This document shows positions 22,943 through 32,468 of a DNA stretch of 64,000 nucleotides, piece after piece. Numbering within the stretch: the stretch's first letter is position 1; every line of letters starts with the position of its first letter. The notes under the pieces were generated by a model. It had not been told where the DNA came from and ran no database searches. It saw only the letters and a program-made list of their open reading frames with translations. The DNA is from Clarkia xantiana subsp. parviflora. Lineage: Eukaryota > Streptophyta > Magnoliopsida > Myrtales > Onagraceae. The DNA lies in assembly GCA_036873135.1 (NCBI GenBank), contig JAPTYO010000004.1, positions 33,141,105 to 33,205,104 of the forward strand. The letters run 5' to 3'. Both the position numbers and the translations under genes were made by a program.

Positions 22943-23803
22943 AAGGGGGCGATGGAGCTGGCCTGGACGGGACAGTAGGGCGGCGCAGAGGAGGACCACG
23001 GCGTCGGGACGGCGGCTCATTGACCGGGAAACGGCCATGGTCGAACGGAGAGCTGAGGGAAAGAGGTCCGGTCGCAGCGATTTGCAAATCTGGGCGGTCT
23101 GGGACGGACAGATCTGGTGGCTAGGCGTAGACTCCGGTGGCTGAGCAGGCGGACTGGACGACGAGAACCTGAAGTGGCTGGCGGGAACCTGGAAGGCGGG
23201 TTGCTGGCGCGTCTGGGCTGGGTGAGGTGGCTGCTGGGGCTACCGGACGTCGGGATGGAGCAGCGGGCGACTGGGTAGCGACGTCGCCGGAGCTCCGGCA
23301 AGGATTTGGCCAGCGGGAATTACAGAAAAAAAAAATATTCACTAGGAGACAAAACTGCACGGTTTTCAAGAACTGATGTATTATTATTGATGTTGTATTT
23401 TTTTTTTTGTGTCCCTTACAATGTAACCCTAGACTCCTATTTATACTAAAAATCTAGCCTAGTTACAGATAAAATTTAAATAAAAAATTGCTAACAGATA
23501 ATTATTCTAGAGAATATTCTTAAGAATATATATCTATATAGATAATTATTTTTTGAATAAAAAAATAATATATGGAGATAAATATCTTACAGATAATTTT
23601 CTAAAAATAAAAAACTAATTATTATATATATATTTTACATATTCCGAAAATATTAAATATATTCGAAATAATTTAAATATATTTTATAATAATTTCCCTA
23701 ATGTGCCCTTAAGCATTTTTGGAGACTTTGTGGCTTCACGCGTCCGGAATTTGACGTATCATGTGTAACGTCGTTACGTCCGGGTCAAAATCGAGTGTTT
23801 ACA
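21974..23803 (-). repeat. Og-2: solo Ogre-like LTR with CTCTT target duplication
   Basis: 1830 bp from TGTCGAACTT (21974) to TGTTTACA (23803), flanked by CTCTT at 21969-21973 and 23804-23808. In the sense direction it has TATAAATAG near 23445, a GC-rich block, a GA microsatellite at 22911-22937 matching the CT tract of Og-1, a donor GTAAGCC (22605), an A-rich tract, an acceptor at 22078 and TAGTGGCGACTC. No internal region lies between the duplications, so it is a solo LTR left by recombination. Confidence 0.85.
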
Positions 23804-23808
23804 CTCTT

Positions 23809-24389
23809 CAAGTTAAAATCAGATATATACGAGTTACATAAACCATGTTTTGTTTTTTCTGAATTACCTGCTAGACTTCTATGTAACATCTGGAAAAAGA
23901 AAGCCTGAGTAGATAAATTATCTTTATGTAAAATTGTTCATTTTTTCCATGATGAAATTGGAGGCCTTAGCCCTTCTATTGTTGCTTTTTTTGTACAAAT
24001 CAGTAGAGTTGATACATTATATTTTCAATATTGGTTGTGTAAGGAATAAATTGAAATGCAGGACTTACTATATAGCAACATCTATGTATAGACAGAAGTA
24101 TACTGCAATTAAGCCTTTGTTCCTACTAAGCGTTGATTAGTTATGGTTGATCAATTATAAAATTCTGCAATATTTTCTCTTCCTAATGCGGCCAACCTTT
24201 TGATAAATCTTTTGTTTGATGTTGTTAAAAAAACTTTTCTAATCTTTAGTTACCTATGTACCTCTGATAAAACTGATTATTTGTATCTTATCTTTTTTAG
24301 GAATGCATGATGCTCTGCTGAACGTAATTGTTTTTTCTCTTCTATTCATCTTCTTTAACTACTCATTTCATTATCAAGTCTATGATTGA
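23809..24389. other. No gene seen
   Basis: AT-rich spacer between Og-2 and the LINE stub. The frame at 23934-24140 has no recognisable motif or splice context. Confidence 0.4.
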
Positions 24390-24397
24390 GAGATTTT

Positions 24398-24657
24398 TTT
24401 TTTTTGGCCAAGAAGGATCGCATACTTTATTGATAACTAATCAGGATTACAATCTAGTAAAAGCAATGAAATAAGAGGAGATGGGAGTACAAGTACCCAG
24501 TTAATCAGCCACATCTCCCTTCTGGATTGAATAGCAACCCAGTTTGCGCATTTATTTGCGTTCCTTCTAGTAAAATTCCATGATATGGATTGAAAATGGC
24601 TCGCAACTTGAAGAATTGAAGCAATAATGTTGTCAAGTTTCCAGTCTCGCATCCCAG
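24398..24657 (-). mobile_element. 5'-truncated LINE stub
   Basis: Minus strand, with the poly-A tail seen as poly-T at 24394-24406. The translation at 24652-24437 ends RRNANKCANWVAIQSRREMW and NWVLVLPSP, matching the C-terminus of the full LINE at 46130-52092 (SRKANEAANWIAIQSRK, NWVLVPPP). Flanked by GAGATTTT at 24390-24397 and 24658-24665, a plausible short target duplication. Confidence 0.8.
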
Positions 24658-24911
24658 GAGATTTTCATATTTGATTTATAACATATTTTCAGATTGAGAT
24701 GTTTACTCATTTCTTTCTACCTTATATATAAGGTAACAATATGGGTAAGCTCTTATCATTATCATAATTAAATGAGGATTAAGATGAGAACCGACCCTTG
24801 TAATTCATAAAGATAAATAACATCTCTAACTCAACTCATAGATAAGAAACTGCCTAAATTATTATTTTGATAGTTGCTCAATATCCCTAAAAGAAACTAA
24901 TAGATGGGAAT

Positions 24912-25156
24912 GAATTTTTCTACCATGCTTTGGGAGCACCATGCTTTTGGTTTTTTTAATACTATGGTGGACTTAATTGTAACATAAGTAAAACTTTAAA
25001 AGTATGAAAAAATATGAATTTTTTTAACTACACCTAAGATGTGTATCATACTATTAATAATATTAATTTCCCTATGGGGTTCACCTTTAGGGCAATAGAA
25101 AAATAAAAAAATTAGTGGCAAAAGCATGGTGCTCCCAAAGCATGGTAGAAAGGTCC
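24912..25156. mobile_element. MULE-type MITE with 9-bp target duplication
   Basis: Inverted ends of about 30 bp: CTACCATGCTTTGGGAGCAC on the left, mirrored before 25150. Flanked by GATGGGAAT at 24903-24911 and 25157-25165. A 9-bp duplication is typical of Mutator-like elements. No coding capacity. Confidence 0.8.
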
Positions 25157-25309
25157 GATGGGAATCTATCAACTTAAGTTTAGTTCTTAAAACCATTTCT
25201 TAAAATTTGTGAATAATTTCCCCTCTTCATTTAGTTATCTTAGTTTGTCTTCTCCCGCATTAATTATAACCATATATTGGGTGTATAATTCGTCAAGCCT
25301 TCTAATTTC

Positions 25310-25435
25310 GGTGTTTGATACGGTAGATTATGACCTCAGCAAGTGTGTGGCAGGTTCAACCTTCATTGGGTATAGTCCCAGTGAAATTCATCATCAACAT
25401 TCATGGGGCCTTTGGAAACAGGTACATCTTGATAC
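25310..25435 (+). pseudogene. Exon-like fragment, unrecognised
   Basis: Open stretch ending CAG|GTACAT, encoding CVAGSTFIGYSPSEIHHQHS followed by WGLWKQ. Codon use and the donor site look like a plant exon, but I do not recognise the family. No partner exon is evident before copy 2 of the direct repeat starts at 25465. Confidence 0.3.
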
Positions 25436-25464
25436 AATTTTCTTAACACTCATGTTGAAACTCA

Positions 25465-25645
25465 AATATATATGATTTCCCTCGGTAAACCCTTTTAAAC
25501 TGGTTGATATTTTGCTGATTAGATTTTTTTTAGTAAACTGATATGTACTGGAATCTTGGTTGTTTTCTGATACGTACTAGAATCTAGGTTGTTTATGGTA
25601 GAAAACGATTTTACATTTTTTTTAGTAAATTAGACCCTAAATTGT
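25465..25645. repeat. Direct repeat, copy 2 (copy 1 at 21815-21968)
   Basis: Same order of motifs as copy 1, with an internal duplication of the GATATGTACTGGAATCTTGG part. Confidence 0.7.
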
Positions 25646-26082
25646 TTTCGAAACTGCTTTAGGGGAAGTTTAGGTGATATAAGAAGGTGAAATGATTGTA
25701 TTTTTAAATTTTGTATGCTTTGCTGATTTGAATTTTTTCACTAAGTTCCGTAATTGTAAAAAACATCTATTTGGTTGTGGAATTGATATCTCTTTCTAAA
25801 GGATACATTTTTAAAGGACAATCTTTTTTGTCCAAAAGAGATGTCTCTATCTCTGGATAATAATAATAAGACAAAAGATGAAAAGTCTTTTCAAGGGACG
25901 TGTCTCTCTTTTTTTGTGCAAAGGAGATGTATAATAATTAATAATAATAAGACTAGATGAAAAGACTTTGACAGAAAGCATGAGTACGGTTCGTAGATTA
26001 ATTTTGGCGGGAATTGTCTTTCATGGCGGAAAAAAAATAAAAAAAAATCAGATTGTGGTGTTGGTTCGGGCTATGCAAAAGT

Positions 26083-26094
26083 CTATAAATAGAC
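26083..26094 (+). promoter_or_regulatory. TATA box upstream of the 26277 candidate gene
   Basis: GTCTATAAATAGAC, about 190 bases upstream of the ATG at 26277. A 38-bp direct duplication (CATCAAATCCTCTTACATAT...) lies at 26127-26202 between the TATA box and the gene. Confidence 0.45.
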
Positions 26095-26276
26095 TTTTCT
26101 GCTAGTCATTTTATCACCGTAGAAACATCAAATCCTCTTACATATAAATGAAGTTATATTCGTGTCATCAAATCCTCTTACATATAAGTGAAGTTATATT
26201 CGTAGACACTGCTTTGCTATATATTTCAGCTTTATCATCAGTGATTCATTCAAAAATGGAGGAATTTAATAGCTAG

Positions 26277-26542
26277 ATGCAATCCCTGTTCCAGTTATAC
26301 ACGCTGCACCGCTGGATCGGAGACAACGGTCTTGAGTCTAGCACAATAAATGTGAGTCCATATCATATCAAATTCCTCATTTCATGTAGATTATTTTTAT
26401 GTTGGATTTTGAAACCTTATTTGTGTTTTTTCAGTTGGATGAGAGAGCCATAGTGCTGCTGAAGGAGATTTTGGATAACAAATTGGCAACTATATTTCGA
26501 AGTTACTCCGAGATTTGTCTTGTTTTAAATAAATATCAATAA
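26277..26542 (+). CDS. Candidate small two-exon gene, 60 residues, unknown family
   Basis: Exon 1 is 26277-26351 (MQSLFQLYTLHRWIGDNGLE...) with donor AAT|GTGAGT. Exon 2 is 26435-26542 after acceptor TTTTTTCAG, starting LDERAIVLLKEILDN and ending TAA. The joined frame is 60 codons. A TATA box and plausible leader lie upstream. A slightly earlier ATG at 26256 in the same frame meets TAG after six codons, so the longer ancestral start may have been lost. The peptide looks helical with conserved-looking WIGDNGLESS, but I cannot name it. It may be the 5' part of a broken gene. Confidence 0.35.
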
Positions 26543-26908
26543 TGATTTAACCTGTGACTTGGCTTGTGAAAAAATTGCCGATTGTGTCTATAAGCTAATT
26601 GTCATTGGATTTCAAACAATTTACAACACATGCCCTTGTGAGTGTTTTCGGCAAGTTTTTCACATCAAAATTCTGCATGTATAGTAGCACTCTTATAATA
26701 TAAAACAAGTTTTACTTGTCTTTTGACCAAGTTGAAGCCGAAACAGACCCAAAATGCTTAATTGTTACACTAGGCGCAAGTGGACCCACCATAATTTTGT
26801 AGTTTAATTTCCCTATTATGCATTTAACTTTTCTTAATCGTCATTTTATATTATTTTTCTATTAATTTTTTTCTTTTAATTCACGTTGTACGATTCAAAG
26901 TTTTACTA
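26543..26908. other. No gene seen
   Basis: Spacer between the small candidate gene and the hAT element. No motif recognised. Confidence 0.4.
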
Positions 26909-26916
26909 CTTTTATC

Positions 26917-27600
26917 TAGGGGTGAGCAAATATCCCGAGAAGCTCAAAATCCCGCCTGTCCCGCCCTAGCCCGTCCCAAAAAGCCCGTCCCAAAAATGTG
27001 CCCAAGCCCTAATGGGCGGGACTTTTCTTCTCAACTAGGGCTCGGGCTAGGGCTAGGGCTTTTTTACGAAGTACCAAAAGACTCGTCCCGTCCCTTTTTG
27101 CTAACTTATCAGCTATAAATTATAGTTAGTTAAGTTAACTTAAGTGATGGCTCGGGTTGAAGTTCGATTTGATCTGGATTTGTATTTATAACTTGTTATA
27201 TCTGAATTGTTGGTGACTTTGTGTTAGAGTCTTGGTAAAACTTAGTTTTGGAGTCATTGGTGAACTATTTTGGAGAACCAAGTTATGTGTTGAACTTGGT
27301 GTTCTTACAAGTGACAAAATGTTTGAGTGATTTTAGTGTTTTATGGTGAACTTTGTGGTGAACTTTGTTGTTGTTCTGTGTTTGGTTATGGTTTAAGTAA
27401 ATTGAGTATGATATTTTTTTTTTTTTTGAACTTGGATGGGAATTTGGGTTTGTCTCATTTGTCCCTAGTCCTTGTAGGCCCGTGGCGGGCGGGCCTTTTC
27501 CTACTAGCTAGGGCTCGGGACAGCCATTAAGCGGCCCTAGTTTTAGGGCTTGGGCCATTTTTTAGAAAAAGCCCGCCCATCCGTCCCATGCTCAGCCCTA
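26917..27600. mobile_element. Non-autonomous hAT element
   Basis: 684 bp with 11-bp inverted ends TAGGGGTGAGC / TAGGGCTGAGC (one mismatch) and an 8-bp target duplication CTTTTATC at 26909-26916 and 27601-27608, both typical of hAT. The interior is rich in GGGCTCGGGCTAGGGC-like repeats. No transposase. Confidence 0.88.
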
Positions 27601-27688
27601 CTTTTATCTATTTTTTCAGAGTTTTACTACTTTTCATTAAACTATTTTCATAACAATTTCAATATCATATGTTAAGTAGTATTTTTAA

Positions 27689-28544
27689 GGGTTAAGAACC
27701 TATGAAAGGTCTGAACTATCACTCATGTTAACGGGAGAGGTCTGAAATTTAAAAAGTTAATAACAGAGGTCTGAAATTTCTGTTTTGTTGATAACAGCGG
27801 TCTCCGTTAGTTTTTTCCGTTAAAACTAACGGAAATTGGTCACATGCTTGGCATGTGACCGGAAATAAAATAAATTTCCAAAAATGCCCTTCTATCAAGT
27901 GTGCCCCTCACATGCTTGGAGTGAAAAGATCAAAATGCCCTTGAAGCCACCACGGTACTCCGGCGACCACCAATCGTACTCCGGCGACCACCAATCGTAC
28001 TCCGGCGACCACCACCGTACTCCGGCGACCACCACCGTACTCCGGCGACCACCACCAAGGCTCCGATTGGGCCAAAATCGGAGCCACCGGCCCCGATTGA
28101 GCTCCGATCGGAGCCACCGACCGGAGCTTTTTTGGCTCCGATCGGAGCTTTTTTGGCCCCGATCGGAGCTTTTTTGGCCCCGTGGTGGCCGGAGTCGGGT
28201 CGCCGGAGCCGAGGTGGTGGTGGTCGGAGTCGAGGTGGTGGTCGCCGGAGTCGGGTGGTGGTGGCCGGAGTCGGGTGGTGGTGGCCGGATTGGGTGGTTT
28301 TAATTTGACTTTAGGGGTAAAATTGTCATTTCACATTTCCTTAAATAAGATATTAAATAAAACAAAATATTAAAAGGGCAAAAATGTCATTTCACACAAT
28401 TCTGTTAAATTTAACCCTAAAAATGGACGGAAAACCTCAAATCAACAAAATTGAAATTTCAGACCTCTGTTATTAACTTTTTAAATTTCAGACCTCTCCC
28501 GTTAACATGGGTGATAGTTCAGACATTTCATAGGTTCTTAACCC
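27689..28544. mobile_element. Non-autonomous MULE with long inverted ends
   Basis: 856 bp. Inverted ends of roughly 100 bp begin GGGTTAAGAACCTATGAAA and include GTTAACGGGAGAGGTCTGAA. Flanked by TATTTTTAA at 27680-27688 and 28545-28553, a 9-bp duplication. The middle is GC-rich: five copies of TACTCCGGCGACCACCA-type units at 27956-28062, then GGTGGTGGCCGGAGTCGG units to about 28300. The frames through this part are repeat translations. No transposase. Confidence 0.88.
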
Positions 28545-28553
28545 TATTTTTAA

Positions 28554-28930
28554 ATCATCAAACCAACAATATAAACCTTTAGAATACACGATTAAATTCA
28601 TTTCTTAAAAACTACTTGCTATTTGGAAAAAAAGTTACTTTAAACATAATTTTTCAAATGAAAACAAAAAAGAAAAATTTGGTCAATCGTGAACAGTGCA
28701 CAACACGTAGGTTCCACTTGGGGTGTAGTGTTAGATTTACAATTGTGTTAAATTTGTAATTATTTTTATTTAATAAAATACTATTTTGGACATGCACCAA
28801 TAATAATAATAAATAATATCTAAGATAACTAAATTAACAGCATTGCTCTCTCAGTTTTTCATGGAGGACATAATAGCAAAACTATAGACTACAAAAGTCT
28901 AGTGGGACCACTTATTTCAGTGAAAGGATA
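28554..28930. other. No gene seen; contains one half of a local duplication
   Basis: AT-rich spacer. AGTCTAGTGGGACCACTTAT at 28891 recurs at 29157 on the other side of the foldback MITE, each followed by a near copy of GATATACATTTTGG. Confidence 0.45.
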
Positions 28931-28939
28931 TACATTTTG

Positions 28940-29118
28940 GAGAAATTCTTCATTGCCACCGTCCTAACAGGTGGCAGTGAAGTGGTGGCTCAAAAACCTA
29001 TCATATTTAGACAAGTGGCAGAAAGAGTGTATTAGTGTAACACATGGCAGATAGTAATTGGCTTTGGAGCCACCACTTCATTGCCACCTGTTGGGACGGT
29101 GGCAATGAAGAATTTCTC
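28940..29118. mobile_element. Foldback MULE-type MITE
   Basis: 179 bp with about 52-bp inverted ends starting GAGAAATTCTTCATTGCCAC and closing GAAGAATTTCTC. Target duplication TACATTTTG at 28931-28939 and 29119-29127. Nearly a perfect hairpin if transcribed. Confidence 0.85.
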
Positions 29119-29217
29119 TACATTTTGGGTCTAGTTTCGGCCTCAATTTGGTTTGTAGTCTAGTGGGACCACTTATTTCAGTCCAACGATATACAATTTG
29201 GTTCATTACTAATGTGA

Positions 29218-29808
29218 GCTTATTATTTTATACAGTTTAATTATGCCCAACTGAAGGCACCACCACCAAGTTTGTTGAAGAAGAAATGCACTCTCTGCCG
29301 GCGTAGGAGTTTCCAGAGGCAATCGTCATTTGTTCTCCGAGATCTGAAAGCTGACCGGGTGCATTGGAAAGAAGTTTCTGCAGTAGAAGATGATTTTAGC
29401 CGGAGCCCAAGGCGCTGGAGCCCAAGGAGCCGGAGCCCAAGGAGTCGCCGGAGCCCAAGAAGATCTTACACTGAATCTGCTGCCACCTTAAGCAGCTGTT
29501 ATTCATGGGTGGCCCCCGATCGGAGGTGGAGTCGGGAGAGTATAAGCTGCAGCAGCTTTTCTTCATATTCTTCAGTGGAAAAGCCCTCGTGCGGTGTTGG
29601 TCGTACACTTGGAAGAGTGGCCAAGAAAATTTTGCAGCACCACCGCCGCCGGCGCTATCACCAGCACGACGGTGTGTCTTCAATTTTGAGGCATGCAAAG
29701 GGATTTTTGCACCAAGCCCAGGCCGCCGTGGCCACGGTTCATCCTTCTAAGCCGAACGGGAAAAAGAAGCTGCACTGGTGGGACAAGATCCGCACATCAA
29801 AGCAGTAG
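29218..29808 (+). CDS. SR-rich basic protein, unrecognised; possible 3' exon
   Basis: Open frame of 196 codons. A splice-acceptor-like TTTTATACAG at 29226-29235 precedes FNYAQLKAPPPSLLKKKCTL, so it may be a 3' exon. No good ATG opens the frame. Features are a CTLCRRR motif, an Arg/Ser-Pro segment (SPRRWSPRSRSPRSRRSPRR) encoded by a short GAGCCCAAGG minisatellite, a Ser-rich middle, HHRRRRYHQHD, and the end LHWWDKIRTSKQ. Past the stop, another frame encodes a Lys-rich run (KKVSKKKQGRREKIK) ending at about 29955, perhaps a frameshifted tail. SR-type composition suggests nucleic-acid binding, but this is inference. It could be a gene remnant. Confidence 0.4.
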   Translation, partial: AYYFIQFNYAQLKAPPPSLLKKKCTLCRRRSFQRQSSFVLRDLKADRVHWKEVSAVEDDFSRSPRRWSPRSRSPRSRRSPRRSYTESAATLSSCYSWVAPDRRWSRESISCSSFSSYSSVEKPSCGVGRTLGRVAKKILQHHRRRRYHQHDGVSSILRHAKGFLHQAQAAVATVHPSKPNGKKKLHWWDKIRTSKQ

Positions 29809-30480
29809 CTCCGGCCTACCAAATAAGGAGCACTCAAGAATCTGATCCGGACCCGGACAGAAGCAGCAGCCCCAAAAAAAGTGTCGAAGAAGAAGCAGGG
29901 CCGAAGGGAGAAAATTAAAATACCAATAAAGAAGAAGACAAAAATTAGGAAGTAAAAAAATGTAATCCTCTCCTAATTTTATTTGACAATTATCAATTCA
30001 TGTTTCAATTCATTTGACCAATTATCAATTCATGTTTCAATTCATTTGACAAGTATCAGTTCATGTTTCAATTCATTTTCCAATTCATGTTTGTTTCAGT
30101 TGAATGACAATTGTACAATTTATGTTTGTTTTGGTTGAATGAAAATTCAATGTTGAGTATGTGCTCATAAGTTCTAAATCTTAGAACCATTCTTCCTAAT
30201 TTAAAATTCTTCTAATTGGATCATTGAATTAGAACCATTTTTCCTAATTTAAAATTCTTCTAATTGGATCATTGAATTAACTTCTTAAGTTTGAGACTGA
30301 ATTCCTCTCGTTACAATTTTTATATTTTGATAAAAAATATCTCAAAGATTATTTAGAAAATTCTTTAATTTTAATTGGTTAATGCTTATATATTTTTAAA
30401 AAATATAAAATATATAATTCTAATTAAAACAATCATAATAAAATATATTATGATGCAAAAATTCATCTCAATATTTTTTT
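29809..30480. other. No further gene; short CAATTCATTT repeats
   Basis: After the Lys-rich frame, 29985-30150 has repeated TCAATTCATTTGAC and TATCAATTCATGTTT units, and CTAATTTAAAATTCTTCTAA is duplicated at 30196 and 30246. The rest is AT-rich spacer. Confidence 0.5.
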
Positions 30481-30763
30481 ACTATTTATTTAATCTAATT
30501 TTATTGTAACAATACATTTTTATTAAAATAAGCCTTGTTTTGACAACAATACAATGTCAAAATAAAGTTTGTTTTGACAACAATATATTTTTGTCAAAAT
30601 AAGTTTGTTTGTGATAAAAGTAGTTGTCAAAACAGCTTAGGGTCTCGAAAATATTGTATTTTTGTTATTTTGACAAATAAGTTTGTCACAATGAACAACT
30701 TACTGTAATAAAATGTTATTTTGACAAAAAGATTTGTCACAATATACCATATATGTTGTAGTG
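30480..30763. mobile_element. CACTA transposon end fragment
   Basis: The right end reads GTTGTAGTG, that is CACTACAAC inward, the terminal motif of CACTA elements. It is preceded by many TTTTGACAA and TTGTCAAAA motifs in both orientations, as in CACTA subterminal regions. No matching left CACTA end was found. Confidence 0.5.
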
Positions 30764-30779
30764 TCTAAATTACTACTAT

Positions 30780-31975
30780 TCGAAATCATAATAATTTATG
30801 TAAATTGGAATCATGATTAAATGAATCGCCCTTTATAATAAAATTCACATAAATATACAATTTTTGTAATGTTGGTTGATGTGACTTAATTAAAAATGTT
30901 CTCTTTTTGTGTAGCGATGAAGCTTTAGAGTAAATGTGCAATTAATGAGACACGATATTCTTTGGTTACTGTAAAATATATGTATAATGAGAAACAATAT
31001 TCTATGTGCAATTAATGAGACACTATATTCTTTGGTTACTATGGAATATATGTATAATGAGAAACAATATTTTTGTAATATTCTCTTAAGTTAATGCAAA
31101 ATTAGAGCATCCACAGTGGTATTACGTAGTGTTACATAAACGTGGGCCCAACTTAAATTTATTTAAGTGCAAAGTAAAGTGTTACAGTGATTTTACGTAG
31201 TAGTCCTTAAATGTGGGACCCAATCATTTTTACATAAACCATTCCTTAAGTATAAGGAAAATGCTATGTTGCCACATCATCACTTAATTATTTTATTTTT
31301 TTTAGGCAAATAAGTCTTCTTCATTTATTCTCCCGTTTCTTTTTTTTTTCTCCCGCTTTTTCGGTTTATTCTCTTTTGTTTTTTTTGTTTTTTTTTTTAT
31401 CAACCGAGTTGAATTATGAAGAACTCATTAAATATATAATGTAAATTAAAGCAATGAAATGTAAATGATCATATCAAATAATATATATATATATAATTTG
31501 AATAGTGCAACGACACTATAATTCAATATTAGATAAACTATTTAATGAAAATTATGACAAAAAAAAAAAATCAACTACAATTAGATTGAATATACAACGG
31601 TCTGATAAAAAAAAAGATTGAATACAACGACAATAAAATAAGACTAATCCTAGATTAATCTCTATCTAAAAGCTATAAAACGGTAAAATAAAATATTAAT
31701 TATAACTACTTTTAAATATTGGTTTTTAAAATTTAATATTAAAGTATGTTTAAGTAAAATATTTAAGTAAAATCATTGTAGACCTACTATTATATAAATA
31801 TTACTTAAGTTTATGTATTCTTTAAAATTCACATAAATAGCTTATGTGGCACCTTTAAGGACTATGAAATATATTAAACTATTGTGGATGCTCTTAGTCC
31901 ATAGTAATTAACAGTGCATAGTATCAATGTATATTGCACTAAGAACTCTCTTGCATTTCAACTATCAGATTTATA
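30780..31975. repeat. Dispersed repeat, most complete copy (others at 44140-44460 and 61726-61790)
   Basis: Shares GATGTGACTTAATTAAA, TGTTCTCTTTTTGTGTA, ATGTGCAATTAATGAGACAC and TTTGGTTACTATGGAATATA with 44140-44400. Its last part, GCACTAAGAACTCTCTTGC and ATTTCAA, matches 61738-61765. Interrupted by a MITE (31105-31893) and ended by a Helitron terminus at 31976. Confidence 0.75.
31105..31893. mobile_element. PIF/Harbinger-type non-autonomous element
   Basis: 789 bp. Ends GAGCATCCACAGTGG and CTATTGTGGATGCTC are inverted, with TTA duplicated at 31102-31104 and 31894-31896. The related copy near 44392 reads AAATTAGTGCATAG with no insertion, an empty site. No transposase. Confidence 0.75.
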
Positions 31976-32010
31976 CTAGGTTTTGTATTCGCGCTTTGCG
32001 CGGTGACTTA
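31976..32010 (-). mobile_element. Helitron 3' terminus, minus strand
   Basis: In the minus sense: hairpin CGCGC-AAA-GCGCG (32002-31990), then AATACAAAAC and CTAG at 31979-31976 followed by target T. This is the Helitron 3' end layout (hairpin, about ten bases, CTAG|T). The 5' end, to the right, was not found. Confidence 0.6.
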
Positions 32011-32273
32011 ATTCACTAAATTAAAAAATAAAATAATACTTGATGCAATTGTATTAACCAATTTATCGTCCGTATAATGTTGACAAAATATTATTTAAAT
32101 AAAAAAATAAATTATTCTATAATAACAAAGGAAAAAAAAATCTTCAAAAAAAAAAAAAAATTCAAAGTTTCATTACCGTGACACATTTTATAAAACTCAT
32201 TACTGTCATAACATATTGGTGATTTATGGTAATAATTGGAATGTAATATAGCTGAACACATTTTACCAAATAT
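32010..32273. other. No gene seen
   Basis: AT-rich DNA, probably interior of the minus-strand Helitron whose end lies at 31976. Confidence 0.35.
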
Positions 32274-32468
32274 AAGGTACAAATGTTACTTAATTTCCTG
32301 ATCAACTGCATCGTATATCGTGAGCGTCCTTTCTCTCAAAGCAAACCTTCTTTACAAGTTTCTATTTTTTTAAACCCTTTGCTAAGGGTTTTCTTGCCTA
32401 AAAGCCATGCTATAGCCAATCTGTCCGCCTCTCTAGTCGTCCAAGTCCCCAACTTCCATAGTTGCTAC

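Noticed and set aside
22595..23369. Overlapping Pro/Arg/Ser-rich frames on both strands
   Set aside because: They lie in the GC-rich transcribed block of the Og-2 LTR and are not conserved as frames in Og-1.
6628..23803. Og-1 and Og-2 as the two ends of one large inverted element
   Set aside because: Og-2 has its own 5-bp target duplication and the LTRs are in opposite orientation, so it is an independent solo LTR.
27884..28373. Overlapping frames in the MULE interior
   Set aside because: Minisatellite translations with no transposase motif.
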